Shown one piece after another: positions 26,555 through 34,945 of a DNA stretch of 46,376 nucleotides. Under the pieces are notes generated by a model. It was given only the letters and a program-made list of their open reading frames with translations. It was not told the DNA's origin and did no database searches. The position numbers and the translations under genes were made by a program. Within the stretch, counting starts at the first letter, position 1, and every line of letters starts with the position of its first letter. Location of the stretch: the NCBI RefSeq assembly GCF_001434135.1, contig NZ_AZEB01000023.1, positions 1-46,376 of the forward strand, read 5' to 3'. The stretch comes from Lentilactobacillus kisonensis DSM 19906 = JCM 15041. GTDB taxonomy: Bacteria > Bacillota > Bacilli > Lactobacillales > Lactobacillaceae.

Positions 26555-26992
26555 ATGATAAATCGGCTAAAGGCGTTATATTATAAATATGAAGAACTCA
26601 TCGCTTATGCATTTTGGGGTGTTGCGACAACGGTGATTAACGTCGCTGTCTTTTGGCTTTTACACCACTTTACCGGTTGGAATTACATCATCAACGCAAC
26701 GATCGCCTGGATTTTAAGCGTCCTCTTCTCGTATCTGACTAATAAAGCATTCGTCTTTCACTCGCCATCTAAATCATTAATGGGCGATTTTCTTGAGATG
26801 ATCTCATTCTTTAGTGGCCGTTTGGCAACCCTATTCTTGGAATTCCTCATGCTCTGGATTGGAATTACGTTGATGCATCAAAATCAAATTGTTGTTAAAA
26901 TAGTGGAAAATGTCATTGTAATTGCTATTAACTATTTCTGGTCAAAGTGGCTAGTCTTTCGAAATAGCGAGAACAAGAAGTCTGCAAACTAA
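26555..26992 (+). CDS. GtrA-family membrane protein (GtcA-like)
   Basis: A 145-residue protein with four membrane helices and GtrA hallmarks (LIAYAFWGVATTVINVAVFW near 15, YLTNKAFVF near 65, NYFWSKWLVF near 130). The family is thought to flip lipid-linked sugars outward for transfer to teichoic acids. I place the start at the ATG at 26555, ten bases after GGAG and two bases after the gtrB stop, rather than an upstream TTG that overlaps gtrB. Confidence 0.9.
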   Translation: MINRLKALYYKYEELIAYAFWGVATTVINVAVFWLLHHFTGWNYIINATIAWILSVLFSYLTNKAFVFHSPSKSLMGDFLEMISFFSGRLATLFLEFLMLWIGITLMHQNQIVVKIVENVIVIAINYFWSKWLVFRNSENKKSAN

Positions 26993-27009
26993 GTAAGGGA
27001 GTCTGTTAA

Positions 27010-27159
27010 ATGAAACAACCCGTTAACCGTCAAATTCTCAGGAAGCGCCGCCAAGAATTCCCTGATGGCTACTACACTAGAAACGACGGCTTCAAACTGC
27101 TGGCAATGGCGGCTATACTAATCGCCATATTGGTGACGTGTGCTAAAGTATTAATGTAA
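27010..27159 (+). CDS. Small single-helix membrane protein
   Basis: A 49-residue ORF beginning MKQPVNRQILRKRRQEF, basic at the N-terminus, with one hydrophobic helix (about residues 31-48, LLAMAAILIAILVTCAK). AAGGGAG lies eight bases before the ATG, and the gene is 17 bases after gtrA on the same strand. No family is recognised. A third component of the glycosylation operon is possible. Confidence 0.6.
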   Translation: MKQPVNRQILRKRRQEFPDGYYTRNDGFKLLAMAAILIAILVTCAKVLM

Positions 27160-27174
27160 ATTGCTCAAAATTAA

Positions 27175-27262
27175 CCCTGGGGTATTAAATGCTTTGATCC
27201 CAGGGCTTGACGATTTGATAAATAGGCCAGCCATTTCCGTTTTTGAAATGGTTGGCCTATTT
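27175..27262. terminator. Pair of hairpins between convergent transcripts
   Basis: CCCTGGG/CCCAGGG (about 27175-27205) and a long 18-bp stem (27220-27237 with 27245-27262, arms AAATAGGCCAGCCATTTC) separate the plus-strand gtr operon from the minus-strand cyclase gene. The second ends in a short T stretch only, so termination strength is uncertain. Confidence 0.65.
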
Positions 27263-27264
27263 CG

Positions 27265-28416
27265 TTACCGTTTGTTTGCAACAATCGTTTTGCCATCAAC
27301 CGTTACACGGTTGCGTCCCCGCTGCTTAGATAAATATAAATTGTGATCAGCTCTTAGATACAAATCAACAACTTGTTTGTCAGATTGTGTCAAATCAGAT
27401 ACCCCAGCAGACAACGTTACTGAAATTCTGACTCCTTTATATTGAATAACCGAATTAGCAATCGTTTCACAACACTTTAACGCAAGCTGCTCGGCGCTTT
27501 TTCGATCATTGTTGGGCAATACTAGGTTAAATTCCTCGCCACCAACCCGATAAAGCCTTGAATCAGACTGATAGCCTTGAGAGACCCGTTTGAGGGCTGT
27601 CGAAACTTCAACCAGAACTTGATTTCCAGCAACGTGCCCATGATGATCGTTGATTTCTTTAAAATAATCAATATCAAATGCCACTAACGACAATGGCGTT
27701 GCCTGTTGTCGAGCAATTTTCAATTGACGATGAAAGTCAGCTTCATACATTCGTTGGTTCAGCAATCCTGTTAAGTAATCGTGACTGGCGTTTTTACTTA
27801 ACACAATTAGCAATTGATTATCCTGATAAATTAACTTCAACGCCCAATAAAACGTGCTCATCAAGCAGATATATTGAATCACCAGCTGAAATACTTCTAA
27901 CGGCTTAACCAATCCAATTGCCCAGAAGCTAAGTCAAAACAGCGTTATCGTGATGCACTGAATCCAATAATCAGAGCGAAATGATTTTTGACTAAAAGTT
28001 ACCCTAATTAACATTAAAGTTAACACAAACGCCACTGCAATCCCTGTCTGTAACAACCCATTAACATCGAAACCATCAATCAGAATCCGCATAACGGCAA
28101 GTAGTCCTACCACTAATAAATCCTGCCAATAGGCAATAATACCAATGAGCATAATGACCATTAACATGATAAAGTTGGTTGATAACAAGTAGCTTCCCGA
28201 ATTTGTCTTCATCAGCTCAAAAAAAACACCAATTAACGAAAAATAGGCAACCGTGAACCACTTGATTGCGGCACTACTGGTCCCTTTACTTATTCGATAT
28301 TGACTTAAATGTTTAAAAATCGGTGTTAGTAAAATAAGTTGATAACACATAATGATCCCGAGTTCACAGAAAATTCCCCAGATAATGCCTTCGAGCAACC
28401 ACTGATTAATAGTCAC
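27265..28416 (-). pseudogene. Membrane diguanylate cyclase (GGDEF) interrupted by an in-frame TGA
   Basis: Would synthesise c-di-GMP. The first 160 codons (GTG at 28416) encode about five membrane helices, then TGA at 27934-27936 stops translation. The same frame continues with LSFWAIGLVKPLEVF and a further helix into a complete GGDEF domain: DYLTGLLNQR, FDIDYFKEINDHHGH and the active-site motif RVGGEEF. There is no RxxD inhibitory site before it. Restoring one codon gives a 383-residue protein of ordinary architecture; TGG (Trp) to TGA is the simplest change. Restart at TTG 27912 would lack most of the membrane domain and has no good ribosome site. GTG at 28425 is an alternative start but abuts the AGGAA. 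It lies downstream of the GH8 gene (140-base gap with a GACACAAT/ATTGTGTC hairpin). Confidence 0.85.
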
Positions 28417-28557
28417 GATTGTCACTTCCTATCATCTTTTGAATAATTTAGAAATAATGTATTAAGAAACGACACAATGCTGGTTCTTCAACAATTGTGT
28501 CAGGGAAAGGCTACCGTAATCAATCCTCACTACGCATCCCGTAGACGGATACCAACG

Positions 28558-29721
28558 TCACTCTCGCTGAGCTGCATTCAGGGCGGTTAGATTATTGAAT
28601 GAATAGGCAATCGGTACTTTTCTGTTACTGACAGCTCCTCGAATGGGTGACTGCTTATCCTTAATTTGTTCTCCCCAGACAAGCTTCATTGCCATTTGAT
28701 AATGAGACCGATCACCAATAGTTGCAAAAATCAGCGCGGCCAAGGCATAGTTCGCAACCGATTGCCCATCGTCAGCCACTTCACCAGTAATCCGATAACT
28801 ATTTTTCAAAGCGTGCCTGCTTACTTGAAAGACTAACCAGTTTTTGCTAGCAGCTTTAAATTTGCCGACCTCTGCCAAATGTAGCAAAACTTCCAAAGCT
28901 TCCGAAGTATTTAAATTAGCCGATGAATATTGTTTGCGTTCCCAGTTAAAGCTTGCATGATATAGCGGAAAAACATCCCCCAGATAACCATTTTGGACGA
29001 CTCTTAGCTGCTGCTGATAGTCTTTTTTACCATTGGCGGTCGCACTTTCAAAATAATGTAATGTTTGTAGGTCAAAATAAGCTAATGAGCCACTTTTAGC
29101 TGCTCGTTTTTGCGCCACATCGTAATAATTAACCAGCTGTCCCTTGCCAATGCAATTTTTGGCAAGAACCGTAAACCGCTTAGTAGCTTCTTTTTGATAC
29201 CTATCCGTATGATTAAGCGCGTCATAGACCATTAAAGCCTTAATAATTCTGAGATCATCCAGTGTCGCGTTAACTGAGTATTGCCGATGGTTGGTTGGAT
29301 CATAACGATAGCTAAATTGTGGGCCTTGATCGAAAGTGGCCTTGGCATGTGCATAAAACCGCCGGAAAGCTTGTGGCTGCTTACTGGCATTGAGGTAGTC
29401 AAGCCACATCCCAACTGACTCACTCAACATATCATGCCCACTTGCTAAATCACTTTGACCAGACTGGGAAACTGTGCTGGTATAAAGACCATTTTTAGTT
29501 AGTAATTTCTTTTGAATAAACGTCAATAGATGTCGTTCAGCCGCAGAATTGGCATGTTTTTTGGCCAACGTCTTGGGAATCAAAACCTCAGGGCTGACCT
29601 TTGGCACAACTACCTGAGCTTTTCGACTGCAGGAACTAACGCCTAAGAGACTACCTAAGACAACGCAGAGGATCAAAAGTATTTTGATATAACTTACTTT
29701 AAAGATCTTCATCAGATTCAC
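28558..29721 (-). CDS. GH8-like glycosyl hydrolase lipoprotein (PssZ-like)
   Basis: A 387-residue predicted lipoprotein: basic N-terminus, hydrophobic core and lipobox GVSSC with Cys31. The mature part resembles glycoside hydrolase family 8 with SESVGMW (candidate acid Glu101) and NATLDDLRI (Asp155/156) plus alpha-toroid repeats. In Listeria a GH8 protein (PssZ) accompanies the c-di-GMP-dependent exopolysaccharide genes and cuts the polymer. The start GTG at 29721 overlaps the preceding oxidoreductase stop as GTGA, so coupled translation is likely; ATG at codon 4 is an alternative. Confidence 0.8.
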   Translation of the reverse strand: MNLMKIFKVSYIKILLILCVVLGSLLGVSSCSRKAQVVVPKVSPEVLIPKTLAKKHANSAAERHLLTFIQKKLLTKNGLYTSTVSQSGQSDLASGHDMLSESVGMWLDYLNASKQPQAFRRFYAHAKATFDQGPQFSYRYDPTNHRQYSVNATLDDLRIIKALMVYDALNHTDRYQKEATKRFTVLAKNCIGKGQLVNYYDVAQKRAAKSGSLAYFDLQTLHYFESATANGKKDYQQQLRVVQNGYLGDVFPLYHASFNWERKQYSSANLNTSEALEVLLHLAEVGKFKAASKNWLVFQVSRHALKNSYRITGEVADDGQSVANYALAALIFATIGDRSHYQMAMKLVWGEQIKDKQSPIRGAVSNRKVPIAYSFNNLTALNAAQRE

Positions 29722-31106
29722 AGATGATTTCCCAGGGTTGCATGCCTAGGAGTCACATTTCCTTTCTGCCATTCTTTATCAACGGCTTTTTGCGCTACCA
29801 AGTTAAGATAATTAAATGGCAAGTCAAAATTCGGTTGAAATAACATGTCAATAAATGCCATATCATCAATCGTGTTATTGTTTTGGATGAGAACTGAAAC
29901 GGCATTAGCAGATTGGGAAACATCGTGTTTACTGCAAAGCTGCGCCCCTAAAACTTGTCGATTTTCGGGATTATAGACCAACGCAATTGTCAACGGGTCT
30001 GTCGAAGGCATATACGTTGGACGCCAGGTTCCTTGATAGATGACCTGTTCTGCCGCTATATGATGCCGCTGCGCGTTTTCAAGCGTTAATCCGGTTGTTG
30101 CAACACAATAGCCAAATAATTTCATTGCTGAGGTTGCTTGGGTTCCCATGTATGGATATTGTTGATTAAATATGTTTAGGGCAATTAACGTTCCTTGACG
30201 AATCGCATTTGTTGCTAACGGCGTATACGCAGGCTTACCAGTTGGGTTAAAACGAACCATCGCGCAATCACCAGCTGCATAAATATCTGGATCACTGGTT
30301 TGTAAATAATCATTGACAATAAACGCACCGTGCTTTTCCAATTGGACCTGGCCAGCTAGCAACTGTGTATTCGGCACAAAACCCGTTGCAACAATTGCTA
30401 AGTCAGCGGTAAAGTTTCCCTGGTTTGTCTCAATCTCTAATTCATCCTTTTTATTCATTCGAAACGCCGTTACTCGATGATTGAGATGAATGCCAATCCC
30501 ATGATCGGCTAGTAACTTTACGAGTTGATCGGATAATTCTTTACCAACATAATTATTCAAAACTTGTTTGCCTCGTTGAAATAGGGTTACTTCGTGATCA
30601 GTTCTGGCATAGCTCTCCGCAAGCTCAGTACCGGCATACCCTGCGCCAACTATGGCAATACGCTTGTTAGATTTAGCGGAATCATATATCGCTTGAGCCT
30701 GTTGATAATCCTTACATAACAATACCTTTGACTCGTCAATGCCATAAATTGGCGGTAATGCAACCGAAGAACCGGTTGACATAATAAGCTTATCATAGGT
30801 ATCTTCAAAAAGTTTTCCAGTTGTCATATCCGCTACCTGGATCCGATGATCTTTGGCATTGATTCGCAGAACTTCATGTTGGGTCTTAACCACAGCCCCT
30901 AGATTCTTCAAATCCTGAGGTGAAGAATAAAACATATCTTCCAAACGCTTAACTTCGCCACTCAAATACAATGAGATCCCACAGGACAAGAATGAAACGT
31001 TCTGATGACGCTCATAGATGACCAACTCCGTCTCCGGATGATCCTGTAAGATTCTGATTGCTGCCATTGTTCCTGCATGTGTACACCCAATAATAACAAC
31101 TTTCAT
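29718..31106 (-). CDS. FAD-dependent NADH oxidase / CoA-disulfide reductase family enzyme
   Basis: A 462-residue flavoprotein of the pyridine-nucleotide disulfide oxidoreductase class. FAD motif VVIIGCTHAG at 3-12, His10, active Cys42 in FLSCGISLY, NAD motif IVGAGYAGTELAE near 150, and second FAD motif DIYAAGDCA near 275. Single redox Cys and length fit water-forming NADH oxidase or NADH peroxidase-type enzymes; the sequence does not separate them. GGAGGGG precedes the ATG at 31106, so the in-frame ATG at 31133 is rejected. It reads directly into the GH8 gene with a GTGA overlap, an unexpected partner for a polysaccharide hydrolase. Confidence 0.88.
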   Translation of the reverse strand: MKVVIIGCTHAGTMAAIRILQDHPETELVIYERHQNVSFLSCGISLYLSGEVKRLEDMFYSSPQDLKNLGAVVKTQHEVLRINAKDHRIQVADMTTGKLFEDTYDKLIMSTGSSVALPPIYGIDESKVLLCKDYQQAQAIYDSAKSNKRIAIVGAGYAGTELAESYARTDHEVTLFQRGKQVLNNYVGKELSDQLVKLLADHGIGIHLNHRVTAFRMNKKDELEIETNQGNFTADLAIVATGFVPNTQLLAGQVQLEKHGAFIVNDYLQTSDPDIYAAGDCAMVRFNPTGKPAYTPLATNAIRQGTLIALNIFNQQYPYMGTQATSAMKLFGYCVATTGLTLENAQRHHIAAEQVIYQGTWRPTYMPSTDPLTIALVYNPENRQVLGAQLCSKHDVSQSANAVSVLIQNNNTIDDMAFIDMLFQPNFDLPFNYLNLVAQKAVDKEWQKGNVTPRHATLGNHL

Positions 31107-31137
31107 TATTAACCCCTCCAAAAATACTTTCAATTAT

Positions 31138-31167
31138 TTTACAAATGCGTCATAATTCCTTTATACT
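31138..31167 (+). promoter_or_regulatory. Promoter of the EAL gene
   Basis: TTTACA (31138-31143), 18 bases, TATACT (31162-31167), giving a leader of about 110 bases. The divergent oxidoreductase gene must use the same 180-base region (31107-31285); its own boxes are not clear. Confidence 0.55.
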
Positions 31168-31285
31168 ATGGTATTTAGGACTTAATTTATGAAGTTATGA
31201 CTTTTATTTTAGCCTACCCAGAACATTTCATGGTTCTACCTATCCCTCAATCATAATTACAGACCACCAAAGGAGCGTTCACTCA

Positions 31286-31966
31286 ATGTATCGATATTTC
31301 ATCCAGCCACAAGTCAATGTTTACACCAATTCGATTATTGGTTATGAAATGCTCATTCGCAAACAAGCAGGTGATGGGACCTGGCGATTACCTAAGAACT
31401 TTGCATCCATCCCTATTGAGATCCAAATTAACCTTCTAAAGCGTACCGCCGAAGAACTATCCCTCAAGGTTCACACGCTCTCGTTCAATGTGAACCGGAC
31501 TCAATTTCTTGATAAAAAGATGACTCAAGCATTAATTGATGCTCAAAGACAAATGTTTCCAGTAATCCTAGTTGTTGAGGTCACTGAAGAACTTGGTGAA
31601 GACCAGATTGATAATCCAACACTTGAAGCTCAGGGCAACCACTTGCAACAGTATGGCATTCAAATGAGTCTTGATGATGTTGATACTGGCGAAAATACTT
31701 ATTCACACATTTCAGATCTCTTAAAGACCGCTGATGAAGTTAAATTTGCCATGCAAAATTTCCGCCAAGAACATCGGGAAAAAGAAATCCCCCGAAAATT
31801 AACGGCGTGGAAAAAGATTTCCAAAGACACCCAGACTAGACTCATCATCGAAGGAACTGAAAATAGTGAAGAAGATCAATTACTTAACGAGCTTGAGTTA
31901 CCATTACGCCAAGGATACTACTATGGCAAGCCCCGATTATTCCGGTTCAAGAATGATCCTCGCTAG
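31286..31966 (+). CDS. EAL-domain c-di-GMP phosphodiesterase
   Basis: A 226-residue stand-alone EAL domain that would hydrolyse c-di-GMP to pGpG in the cytoplasm. Signature YEMLIR (Glu21) replaces EAL. Other ligands are visible: LSFNVN (Asn near 67), VVEVTEE (Glu near 98), SLDDVDTG (two Asp near 124; DDFGTG is usual), VKFAMQ (Lys near 152), IIEGTE (Glu near 190) and QGYYYGKP (Gln near 213). So most catalytic residues are kept, with changes in the loop-6 region. AAAGGAG precedes the ATG. It is read in the opposite direction to the rest of the locus, and its stop overlaps the stop of the GGDEF-like receptor gene. No nonsense codon. Confidence 0.88.
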   Translation: MYRYFIQPQVNVYTNSIIGYEMLIRKQAGDGTWRLPKNFASIPIEIQINLLKRTAEELSLKVHTLSFNVNRTQFLDKKMTQALIDAQRQMFPVILVVEVTEELGEDQIDNPTLEAQGNHLQQYGIQMSLDDVDTGENTYSHISDLLKTADEVKFAMQNFRQEHREKEIPRKLTAWKKISKDTQTRLIIEGTENSEEDQLLNELELPLRQGYYYGKPRLFRFKNDPR

Positions 31967-32826
31967 TTCGACTGGCCAACGTCATACTCAGTTTCCTTGA
32001 TACCTGAATCAATCAAATCATATGGACCATTCATTTTGCTATCATTCCATTGGGCAGCACCGCTAATTAACGAAATATGTAGTGACCCCAATTCAGTTGA
32101 TGCTTTCACCTGGCGGCTGAAAGCGTCTCGAATTCTATCAAGCGCAATTTGTGCTCCTGCCTCATCTGCATACAGGAGGACTCCCCAAGTTGGAATATCT
32201 TTATTCAAATAATAAGTGACATCATTTTGCCGGGTACTTGCTGTCATGACATCTGAAGTCAATGTTAATAATGTTGAAATTTGCTGTTCACTCATCATCT
32301 ATTTTAGTTGATCATAGTAACGGATTCGAATAATGCCAACCGTAACTGGCAATTTAAACCGCCGATTGGTTTCAATAAAAACATGGGCATCTTAAACCAT
32401 TGCCACCATCGTTCTAAGCTTGGTTTGCTCATCAAACGCCCCTTGTTCGATCAAGTTGGATCTTAATCTTTGATTCTGCCATTGTAATTGCCGCTGCTCA
32501 GCAGTCATCTGATAGACAAAGAACGATAAGCCTAACGGGACAATCAGCCAAAAAGTCAATGTTAGTGGGATTTGCGGTCCTTGAGCCAGATTGAGATAAA
32601 CCATGACAACAATCTGAGCGAAAATGAATAGTAGGTTTTCAACCAATCCCGGAATAATCCCCCAAAAATAAGTAATTAGAATGGACACAACTGTGAGACC
32701 GATGTAAATCGTGTTTAGTAGCAAATGTCCCGAGGCGGTCATCAAAATTGCCGTCAGTGTCAGTAAGCCTAAGAACAAAAGCAAATAAATGTCTGCCTGT
32801 AATGACGCTTTTTGACTATCGTTCAT
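31963..32826 (-). pseudogene. Degenerate-GGDEF c-di-GMP receptor with two in-frame stops
   Basis: The frame from ATG 32826 (after GGGGGAG) encodes four membrane helices, a short coiled stretch and the start of a GGDEF-type domain, then meets TAA at 32392-32394 (codon 145). It continues in the same frame for 30 sense codons, meets TAG at 32299-32301 (codon 176), and runs open to 31963. Stitched together it is a 287-residue protein. The GGDEF signature itself is gone (DIPTWGVLL at its place), but RQND just before it matches the RxxD I-site that binds c-di-GMP. This is the pattern of the Listeria PssE or PelD type receptor. Fragment 31963-32298 has ATGATG at its start but no strong ribosome site. 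CAA to TAA and CAG to TAG are the simplest causes. Confidence 0.8.
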
Positions 32827-34945
32827 TTTGCTCCCCCTTTTGTTTCGAGACACCATTTTTCTTTAACATTGCAATTATTGAAGCGCCAATAATGAGGATG
32901 AAGAACAACGCTACCGCCAAATAAATCAGTAGATGTGAATTCTTACTGATCGTTCGTTTGACCTGAACACTCGAATCAATTGCTGCCTGCTTTTTAAACC
33001 GATAACTAAAATGATTATTATCAGGGTCTACCAGCACGGCATCTTTATTTCGATACATCTCAATATTTTTTTCAAAATTAATTTGCGTTGATCCTAAATA
33101 AGTAGCGGCCGGATTAGCGCCAGTGACCACTAATAATGCTCGTCGCTTGTTAAACGGCGACCGTAACAATTGAGCCGTCCCAACGGTCGCGCCATATTGC
33201 TTTTCAATGCTCAATTTTTCATTTGAGACTAAAACAGAAAAATGATCATCAAATTGAAAATACAGCTGTTTATTCAACGACTTAATGAATTGATTTTGAT
33301 TTGGCGCACCAAAGGCGATAACACTGCTTCTCTTAAGTTGATCACGACTAGGTTGATGCTTAGTAAACGTTATCTTTCCAGTATTATTTTGCGCATAGTT
33401 GCCAATTAGATTGAAAATATTCGATAACGTTTGAAAATCAGCCGCCCGCATCTGCTTGGGCTGAACAATCAACAAGTTGTCAAAGGTTCGATTTTTAATG
33501 AATACGCCTGGGTAGTTATCAAATAACAGACTATTTTTCTGCTGGGTTTTAATGATTGCTTTAGAAGTTGAACCAACACTAGCCCACGGCGTTTGATTAT
33601 TGTTTGCCTTGGATTGGTCAGCCATTTCCAAGTCAAAAGCAACCCGAATCGTAAACTCGTTACCTAAAGCCAGTCCCTTGGGAAACTTAACCGTCAACTC
33701 ATCACCATCAGCGTGGCTGGCGGTCAGTTTCTTGCTGCCAATTGGCGTGTTATTCACCATCACCGTTACCAATGACCGCTTAAAGTTTAAATTCTTTGCG
33801 TAACGAAAATGCAGTCGCACTTCGGACCCATCCGCATTGTTCCGATCAACCGGCAAGCTAATAAAATAGGCTTGCTCGTGGTGGTTGGGCCCAGTGATTT
33901 GACTATCCTGCTTGGTTAATTGAACACTACCATCGTATTGCAATACCGATGTAGCCGTTGGTGTATCTTGAGTAACGGCTTTGGTAGCCTCGTCCGTTTC
34001 CTGCATTAACTCTTGATTGGCAATGTACTTGGCCGCTTTCTTTAAGAGAATGCCGTTTTTAGCCGTCACAATCAGCAAATGTTTATTATGAGCATCATGT
34101 GTTTTGATAACTGCTTGGTGAGCCACATCTTTTTTTACCACCATTTTTTTAATATTGCTTGGCAGATGGTTATACGTTGCAATTACTACCTGATAATCAG
34201 CTTTTCTGGCTTTTTGATCCTGGAACGTTGTTACTGGAATCTGCTGGGTTTCAGTTGTAATCACCCTGGATTGGCCGCTTAGCGCGTACATACTAGCAGC
34301 CAATTCATTATTAGTCGGCTGACTTGGCGTTGTGATCACTGATTCTTGATTAACAACCGTATCGGCACCGGTAAAATGATCATAAAAGGACTTAATCGAT
34401 TTTGTCGGCGGTACGAGTCGATATTGAAAGTTAACATTCGTATTTTTATAAATTGTTAACCAATTAGCCGGTGTCTGTGCGACCTGGTAATTCTTATGGC
34501 CAGCCTTGTTTAAAATCTGACCATTAACTTGAATATTATTCTCTCCCCCCAGTGAACGAGTTGGAATCGTGATTTTCTTAGTCTGAATCCCCGAAACCCG
34601 TTTAGGACGAAAAGAATCAAACTTAACATTATTCACTGAGACGGTGATATCTGAGATCTGTTTGTCACTGAGTTGAGAAGTTTGAAAATTTAAATTCAAA
34701 GTGGCTTTTTTGACATCCCAGTACCCCATTTTTACAAAATACATATTTGATTGAACCGCATTCCCAGATAAAGTTATCGTCTGATTTTGAAAGGGCTGTG
34801 TGTAAGTTTGAGTCTTGGCCCAGACAGTTGTACCAGAAAGAAACAACATTGAAAAGCCAAAAAACAACAAGCCAATCCAAGCCACTAAGTTATTTATAGC
34901 GAACGGTTTTATACCATTTCGCCTGTTTATGAAAGATCTGTTCAC
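32816..34945 (-). CDS. BcsB-like exopolysaccharide accessory protein
   Basis: A 709-residue extracytoplasmic protein anchored by a C-terminal helix (about 680-702, LLIYLAVALFFILIIGAS). After a basic N-terminus and a signal-like helix (WIGLLFFGFSMLFL) comes a large beta-rich region with BcsB-like features: paired jelly-roll and flavodoxin-like modules, as in the cellulose synthase regulator that guides the nascent chain. GTG at 34945 (GGTGGGG seven bases before) gives an RRR/K-rich N-region and overlaps the synthase end by 56 bases; the ORF opens further up, at 35002. GTG at 34885 is an alternative without a ribosome site. Overlaps the receptor gene by 11 bases. Confidence 0.75.
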   Translation of the reverse strand: MNRSFINRRNGIKPFAINNLVAWIGLLFFGFSMLFLSGTTVWAKTQTYTQPFQNQTITLSGNAVQSNMYFVKMGYWDVKKATLNLNFQTSQLSDKQISDITVSVNNVKFDSFRPKRVSGIQTKKITIPTRSLGGENNIQVNGQILNKAGHKNYQVAQTPANWLTIYKNTNVNFQYRLVPPTKSIKSFYDHFTGADTVVNQESVITTPSQPTNNELAASMYALSGQSRVITTETQQIPVTTFQDQKARKADYQVVIATYNHLPSNIKKMVVKKDVAHQAVIKTHDAHNKHLLIVTAKNGILLKKAAKYIANQELMQETDEATKAVTQDTPTATSVLQYDGSVQLTKQDSQITGPNHHEQAYFISLPVDRNNADGSEVRLHFRYAKNLNFKRSLVTVMVNNTPIGSKKLTASHADGDELTVKFPKGLALGNEFTIRVAFDLEMADQSKANNNQTPWASVGSTSKAIIKTQQKNSLLFDNYPGVFIKNRTFDNLLIVQPKQMRAADFQTLSNIFNLIGNYAQNNTGKITFTKHQPSRDQLKRSSVIAFGAPNQNQFIKSLNKQLYFQFDDHFSVLVSNEKLSIEKQYGATVGTAQLLRSPFNKRRALLVVTGANPAATYLGSTQINFEKNIEMYRNKDAVLVDPDNNHFSYRFKKQAAIDSSVQVKRTISKNSHLLIYLAVALFFILIIGASIIAMLKKNGVSKQKGEQNER

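Noticed and set aside
27934-27936. TGA read as a sense codon (recoding or selenocysteine)
   Set aside because: Other genes end normally in TGA, no selenocysteine machinery or hairpin is seen, and the receptor gene has TAA and TAG lesions, so plain nonsense mutation is simpler.
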